Positions 55,050 to 59,155 of a stretch of 59,155 nucleotides of DNA are shown in pieces. The translations under genes were made by a program, and so were the position numbers. This stretch comes from Fragilaria crotonensis (taxonomy: Eukaryota; Bacillariophyta; Fragilariophyceae; Fragilariales; Fragilariaceae), in the NCBI GenBank assembly GCA_022925895.1, contig JAKSYS010000380.1:1-59155 (forward strand). Reading direction: 5' to 3'. Under the pieces are notes generated by a model. The model did no database searches and had not been told where the DNA came from. It saw nothing but the letters and a program-made list of their open reading frames with translations. Position 1 is the first letter of the stretch; every line of letters starts with the position of its first letter.

Positions 55050-56476
55050 TTCCCAGTTGCCATATGAGATGATTCATTGTGCATCAAACGGCGCTTTGAT
55101 GTCATTTCACCTTTGAGCAATAATGATGTCGCGGGCAGCAGTGGATTTAGAGGCATGGGGAAGAAGCGTGTAATTAAAGGCAGGTTCTTGAAACACGCCG
55201 CGACAATGAGTTGTTCCTCAGGCTGGAACCGGGTGTTTGTTTCAATTGGTGGGTACCTACACCACATAAATGAATCCTCATTTTGTTCACCAAAGCCTGC
55301 TTTTAAAGGTGAGTCAGGCCCCTCGTCAATGTCAATAACATCATTCTTGGGGCAAACATGAAAGTGACCTGGCTGTAGCATGTAGAGCACCGGTGATGGG
55401 CTTGTCGCATTGTCATGAAGCCAAGTAAAGCCAGCATCGTCTTCTTCTTCAACACTTTGTCTGATTGACAAGGGTAGAGAATGGTATGCATCCGGGCTGT
55501 TGGATTGATCAAAGGTTTTTTGGTTCAATTTAACAAATCCGCACGCTTCATAAAATCTTCTTTTAGTAGGGTTGTCTGTGCATTGTGAATAGATGGTTAC
55601 TTTCTGTACTCCAGACAAGGGGAGACCGTCAAATCCACCAGAAAGAGCACTTTTTTGTCCATCATTGACACACAGCTTGATGACCGAGAGAAGCATAAAC
55701 GTTCCAAATCGTAAACGCATCCATGATTCAATGTTTCCCGGTTTAACTTTCTTGGTTGCTTGAGATACTGCTAACCATGTTACGAGTGCACAACACGATT
55801 CGTTCGTCTTTCCTTGACGAAAGGTAACTGCGGACACTATTCCAAATTTTGGAAGATTGCAAACGGACTTTGGTGGCTGCTTCGATTTGTCGAAGCGGAA
55901 GGCGATGATCATAATGGACTGATCGCATTGCACACTGTATTTGATTCTCTGGGCATCAATGTCGTTATGTATCAAGTTTCTTTGATAAAATGCCGCCAGC
56001 TTTTCTTGTGCCCAAGCTAGTAGCTTATTGTTAACAGGAATTCCAACGTTCCTGTTGTTGCGTGGTCGTTGTTGCGGATTTATGAATATGATTCGATAAT
56101 CCCAACACCATTCAGTGCCGGGGATGATGGATGCATCAAAAATCTTTGAAAACGGTAGTTTCTCGAACCAGGAATGAAAACACTTTAGAGGGGCTTCGTA
56201 CATCTCCGGTTTTTCATTTTCCGACAAGGTGAGAAACTTTTGCACAGCCATTTTTGGGTCACACCACTGATATGGTGTTCCAATTTTGCGACACCTGTTG
56301 ATTAAGTCTCCGAAATCAACTTTGGGATTGAAAGTGTAGATAACTTCCACAGGTAAAAGTGACCGAGGCTTTAGAGGAGTGATTGGTATACGGAAGGTTG
56401 ACATATTGCGCTCCTTCCTTGACGCATTGGCAGCAGCTTCATCACAATTATTCTCCGATGCCTTCAAAATATCCAT
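55040..56476 (-). CDS. GNAT-like domain protein
   Basis: A 478-residue open frame. The middle (about residues 180-318) looks like a GNAT acetyltransferase fold: SIMIIAFRFDKSKQ, LPKFGIVSAVTFRQGK (strands), SWMRLRFGTFMLLSVIKLCV (the acetyl-CoA motif A region, although the usual Q/RxxGxG/A is imperfect), VQKVTIYSQCTDNPTKR and RFYEACGF (motif B, clear). The first 150 residues and the C-terminal third are unassigned. The start at 56476 is the first Met; an AT-rich palindrome lies 28 bases upstream. The stop overlaps the Ulp1 start (ATGGAAATGA), so two linked genes or a single fused gene with a one-base shift are both possible. The combination GNAT plus Ulp1 suggests modification of a protein target, perhaps host chromatin; inference only. 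Confidence 0.55.
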   Translation of the reverse strand: MDILKASENNCDEAAANASRKERNMSTFRIPITPLKPRSLLPVEVIYTFNPKVDFGDLINRCRKIGTPYQWCDPKMAVQKFLTLSENEKPEMYEAPLKCFHSWFEKLPFSKIFDASIIPGTEWCWDYRIIFINPQQRPRNNRNVGIPVNNKLLAWAQEKLAAFYQRNLIHNDIDAQRIKYSVQCDQSIMIIAFRFDKSKQPPKSVCNLPKFGIVSAVTFRQGKTNESCCALVTWLAVSQATKKVKPGNIESWMRLRFGTFMLLSVIKLCVNDGQKSALSGGFDGLPLSGVQKVTIYSQCTDNPTKRRFYEACGFVKLNQKTFDQSNSPDAYHSLPLSIRQSVEEEDDAGFTWLHDNATSPSPVLYMLQPGHFHVCPKNDVIDIDEGPDSPLKAGFGEQNEDSFMWCRYPPIETNTRFQPEEQLIVAACFKNLPLITRFFPMPLNPLLPATSLLLKGEMTSKRRLMHNESSHMATGKWK

Positions 56477-56503
56477 CTTGCTTCAAATCGTCAAATCGTC
56501 AAA

Positions 56504-56526
56504 TTGACGGTTGATTCAACCGTCAA
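56504..56526. promoter_or_regulatory. Perfect 23-bp palindrome upstream of the GNAT-like gene
   Basis: TTGACGGTTGA, one T, then its exact reverse complement. It is preceded at 56483-56510 by repeated CAAATCGT/CGTCAAATTGACG units that make a second, overlapping inverted repeat. The site lies 28 bases upstream of the start codon at 56476, in a place suited to an operator or to an element end. Confidence 0.45.
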
Positions 56527-56871
56527 AGGTAGTAGAAAACGTTGCGTAACAAATCTTGTGATCAGAATGGTAATTAAATCCGAACCTTTGCACTTCGTAA
56601 AGAACAATTCGATCAACGGTGCGCAGCTGGTAAAACACGTACTGGTTCGGAAAACGCCTGTGAGCGTAACCTCTCGCAGGTGACCAGGTGCAATCACTGT
56701 CAAAAGTGGCAAGGAATGTAACACCAACTGATCCAAAGGACTGCTGCGTAACAAATATCTGAACGTTGGCAGTAACAACAGAGAATTGAAGAAGACAGTT
56801 TTGTGAAGTATCACTTTGGCAACAATGCTGAATGAGACTTCAAGCTTTACAGTGGAGCGATCCCAAAACCT

Positions 56872-56983
56872 CAAAGATACAAAAGCACATTTTGTCGGTT
56901 GTACATTTTATACGGACACTTTTTCCATGTGCAATAAAATGTGCGACACATGAAAAATACGAAGATGTGCTTTTGTGTCTTTG
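56872..56983. repeat. Imperfect inverted repeat, ~110 bp, upstream of transposase
   Basis: Left arm CAAAGATACAAAAGCACAT, right arm ATGTGCTTTTGTGTCTTTG, with a second inner pair (TACATTTTAT / ATAAAATGTG). It sits 67 bases upstream of the transposase start at 57050, between the divergent GNAT and transposase genes. A transposase binding site or a terminal element is possible. Confidence 0.6.
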
Positions 56984-57049
56984 CGTGTTTCTGTGCTCAA
57001 AACGAGTGACCTAAATCAGCACAAAATTTGGTAACTTGTTATAACAACC

Positions 57050-58263
57050 ATGATGGAGGACGACATTGAAATGATGCTGCTCTTTTTGCTGTTCAAACAG
57101 CATACCAGGAAGAATGGTATTTATGTGCATTCCAGGTACAGAAAGACCTACTTAAAGAAGCTTAAGTCCGTGCAACGTCGTTTGCGCCAGCGCCGCATTC
57201 CTCGCGTCGCACTCCAAGATGCAACTCACAGCGCTTGGAAGACTTTGTTTCACTCGGGCAATGATCAGGCCCTCATCACATTGACTGGCTTGGATTTCGA
57301 AACATTCAATTGGCTGAGTCCAAAGTTTTCCGCCCTGTACGACACGCACTCACCATTTGTTGACCCTGACGGTCGCATTGTTCCCCTTCGTAATCTGCCG
57401 GTCAACCAAGGAGGAAGACCAAGGATGCTGTCAGGGGCGGACTGCCTTGGACTTTGCCTTGCATGGACCAGGACTAGGGGGTTCAATTATGGTATTGCAG
57501 ATCATCTTTGGAATGGCTGGAACACCAGTCAGTATGTACCTTCGCTTTGGTCGCCGAATTCTGATTGAGGTTCTAAAAGCTGAGCCCCTTGCCGCCATTA
57601 AGACGCCGAGCATTGAAATGATCCGCACCTTCCAAGAGGTTATCCGGCAGAAGCATCCAGCCTTAGATGGGGTGTGGTGTTGCATGGATGGCTTGAAGTT
57701 GTACTTACAGCAGGCCGGTGATTCCAATACTCAAAACAGGTTTTACAATGGCTGGACTTATGACCACTACGTGACATCTGTCTTTGTGTTCTGCCCCGAT
57801 GGCACAATTCCTATCTGCTGCTACAATCTTCCAGGGTCCATTCATGATAGCATGGTGGCTGAATGGGGAAATATTTACCCCAAATTGGAGAAAGTGTACA
57901 ACACGGTTGGTGGTCGGTGTGCTGTTGATTCTGCTTTCTCATTTCAGCGATATCCTTTTTTTGTCAAATCGGGTCAGCAACATCCTGTCACCAATAGTTA
58001 TAGAGAGTTTTCTCGACAACTTCAAATCAATAAGGAAGCAACTGCAATGAGACAGTCTGCTGAGTGGGGGTATGAGGGCAATTCAATCGTCATTTCCACG
58101 TCTCAAGGATCGTTTTACCTACGAAGAAAATGGAGAGAGGAAACTCATATTGAAGATGATGATTCTTCTCTACAATCTTCGTGCCCGGAAGGTTGGTATC
58201 AATCAAATAAGGAACACTTACATGCCAGCATTGAATATCAATGCAAACCGAACTTTGATATAA
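57050..58263 (+). CDS. PIF/Harbinger-type transposase, two one-base frame changes
   Basis: DDE endonuclease of the PIF/Harbinger superfamily. The start at 57050 opens KQHTRKNGIYVHSRYRKTYL, then LTGLDFETFNWLSPKFSALYD and GGRPRMLSGADCLGLCLAWT. The catalytic acids are the Asp of CCMDGLKL (57687), the Asp of AVDSAFSF (57927) and the Glu of SAEWG (58062); GSIHDSM is also conserved. The frame changes at a five-base G run (57477-57481) and again at a second five-base G run (58066-58070). One G fewer at each place gives an uninterrupted Harbinger protein to 58263 (FPRLKDRFTYE, LLYNLRARKVG). Both shifts being the same kind suggests consensus error, so the enzyme may be functional. Confidence 0.85.
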
Positions 58264-58365
58264 GATATACTTTTTGAGATTCTAGACTAGTCGTATGTAA
58301 CGGCACAGCCAAATAACAATGAAATTACTGAATACGTTGATAAGTAGCTACTTGTGGAGTTTCAA

Positions 58366-59155
58366 TCAAGGTTGGTGCCCATCCTCCTCATCCTCATCCT
58401 CCTGCTGTTCGTTGTTCTTGTTGCTAGTTGTTGTAGCATTTTCCTGACTCCTGTTTGACATCGCAGCATTGTTGCCCATCGCAACCATCATCGTCATCAT
58501 CATCTGCTGGAGGAACTGCTGGTTCTGACGCATTTCATCGCGACGCAGCCTCTCCTCAACTTGGCGATCTGCCCTATCCTGGTCTCGTTGCATGAATGAC
58601 ATCTTCATGAGCTGCTGGATGGAGATGTCGTCATCATTATCGGCAGGTCGACGAGCTTGTTTGGTACCAGTTCTTGTGATACGATTACCAGTACTACTTC
58701 CGAAGGTGGTGCTGGAAGTAGACGTATTCGTAGCATGACCTCCTCCAGCATAACTACTGCTCCTGCTGCCAACGCTGCTGCCACCAACACTCGCTGCTGC
58801 TGTTCTTGCAGCAGGTGTTCTTGACACTCTGTTTGCGGTTTCATCCTTGTCGACTCCTTCCTCTTCATTGTCCTCGTCTCCTCCTGATAGTAGAGCGTTG
58901 CCGTCACCATCAAAGTCACCGTCGCTGGCAGTACCAGTACGGTTGCCATCTGTGTCGCGATTGTCATCTGCTGCTAATGATTCGTCTTGTCCATCCTCTT
59001 CCTCCTCGTCGCCAACTACTACATGGCCTTCTTCGCCTTCAGATAGGTCGACGCTCTTCTTGATTTGTTCGATTATGTACTTGGCACGCTTCACGTCGGG
59101 TGGGCATTTGGGGTCACCTGTTGGTATCTTCTTCCTGTAGAGCGACACAAACTTT
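58366..59155 (-). CDS. Probable Harbinger Myb-like partner protein, partial at window end
   Basis: Open frame without a stop up to the window edge, so its N terminus is missing. The visible end begins FVSLYRKKIPTGDPKCPP, then VKRAKYIIEQIKK. The segment KKIPTGDPxCP...VKxAK follows the Myb/SANT domain in diatom and oomycete Harbinger partner proteins as I remember them. After it come long acidic (DEEEEDGQDES), Ser/Thr/Gly-rich low-complexity parts and a Gln/Met-rich coiled coil (LMKMSFMQRDQDRADRQVEE) for oligomerisation. In Harbinger elements such a protein carries the transposase to DNA. It is convergent with the transposase, 102 bases apart, the usual two-gene layout. Confidence 0.65.
   Translation of the reverse strand, partial: KFVSLYRKKIPTGDPKCPPDVKRAKYIIEQIKKSVDLSEGEEGHVVVGDEEEEDGQDESLAADDNRDTDGNRTGTASDGDFDGDGNALLSGGDEDNEEEGVDKDETANRVSRTPAARTAAASVGGSSVGSRSSSYAGGGHATNTSTSSTTFGSSTGNRITRTGTKQARRPADNDDDISIQQLMKMSFMQRDQDRADRQVEERLRRDEMRQNQQFLQQMMMTMMVAMGNNAAMSNRSQENATTTSNKNNEQQEDEDEEDGHQP

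Noticed and set aside
57470..58075. Programmed ribosomal frameshifting in the transposase
   Set aside because: Both changes are at simple G runs with no slippery heptamer plus structure, and similar breaks occur in host genes here. Sequencing indels explain more.
57357..58277. Harbinger transposase as two separate genes
   Set aside because: The conserved protein crosses both frame changes at G5 runs without missing residues, so it is one gene.
48862..59155. Maverick/Polinton or giant-virus insertion
   Set aside because: A Ulp1-like protease suggests it at first, but there is no protein-primed DNA polymerase, packaging ATPase, capsid or retroviral-type integrase. The only recombination enzyme is a Harbinger transposase.
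1..59155. tRNA, rRNA or CRISPR features
   Set aside because: No cloverleaf with a TTCGANNC arm, no rRNA blocks and no regularly spaced repeats were found by eye. Weak tRNA-like folds could have been missed without a search tool.

Overview
The window looks like nuclear DNA of a diatom, probably a pennate. It carries a DUF6824 protein (motif LCGRGGGTNNHPGN), typical of diatoms. It also has LRR proteins with a single membrane segment, a prolyl oligopeptidase with an SAF-type plastid presequence, short GT-AG introns of roughly 60-100 nt, and intergenic DNA full of GTAC-centred motifs. No rRNA, tRNA or CRISPR array was seen. All calls come from reading the sequence; no database was searched.

Host genes are spaced between mobile elements. 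Left part (1-15.8 kb): a secreted M6 metallopeptidase, a phospholipid scramblase flanked by two copies of a ~1 kb duplicated segment, a Ty1/copia remnant, an LRR protein, a broken second copy of the scramblase 5' end, a plastid-type prolyl oligopeptidase, and a 1.25 kb foldback element with 389-bp inverted arms.

Middle part (15.8-42.2 kb): an 8.4 kb non-LTR retrotransposon (endonuclease, reverse transcriptase, RNase H, zinc knuckle) bounded by a perfect 16-bp direct repeat. It is followed by a methyltransferase-like gene with several frame changes, a J-domain membrane protein, the DUF6824 gene, an Rsm22/METTL17 mitochondrial ribosome-assembly factor and a CAP-domain protein. A decayed transposase-like gene and a decayed BED/hAT transposase close this part.

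Right part (42.2-59.2 kb): a GC-rich DIRS-like retroelement (gag-like, RT/RNase H, tyrosine recombinase), then a compact cluster unlike ordinary host genes. The cluster holds a spliced unknown gene, a small two-repeat protein, and a chain of open frames coding for a GNAT-like domain, a Ulp1/SENP-type cysteine protease and a repeat protein with a putative Cys-His-Asp protease-like end. Next come two palindromic promoter regions, a PIF/Harbinger-type transposase and its probable Myb-like partner, which runs off the window. This cluster is the best candidate for an undescribed system: either one large Harbinger-type element with protein-modifying cargo, or an unknown element beside a normal Harbinger.

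Many conserved genes are interrupted by single-base frame changes, and most of these fall exactly at homopolymer runs. Some 'pseudogenes' may therefore be consensus errors in an otherwise intact gene.
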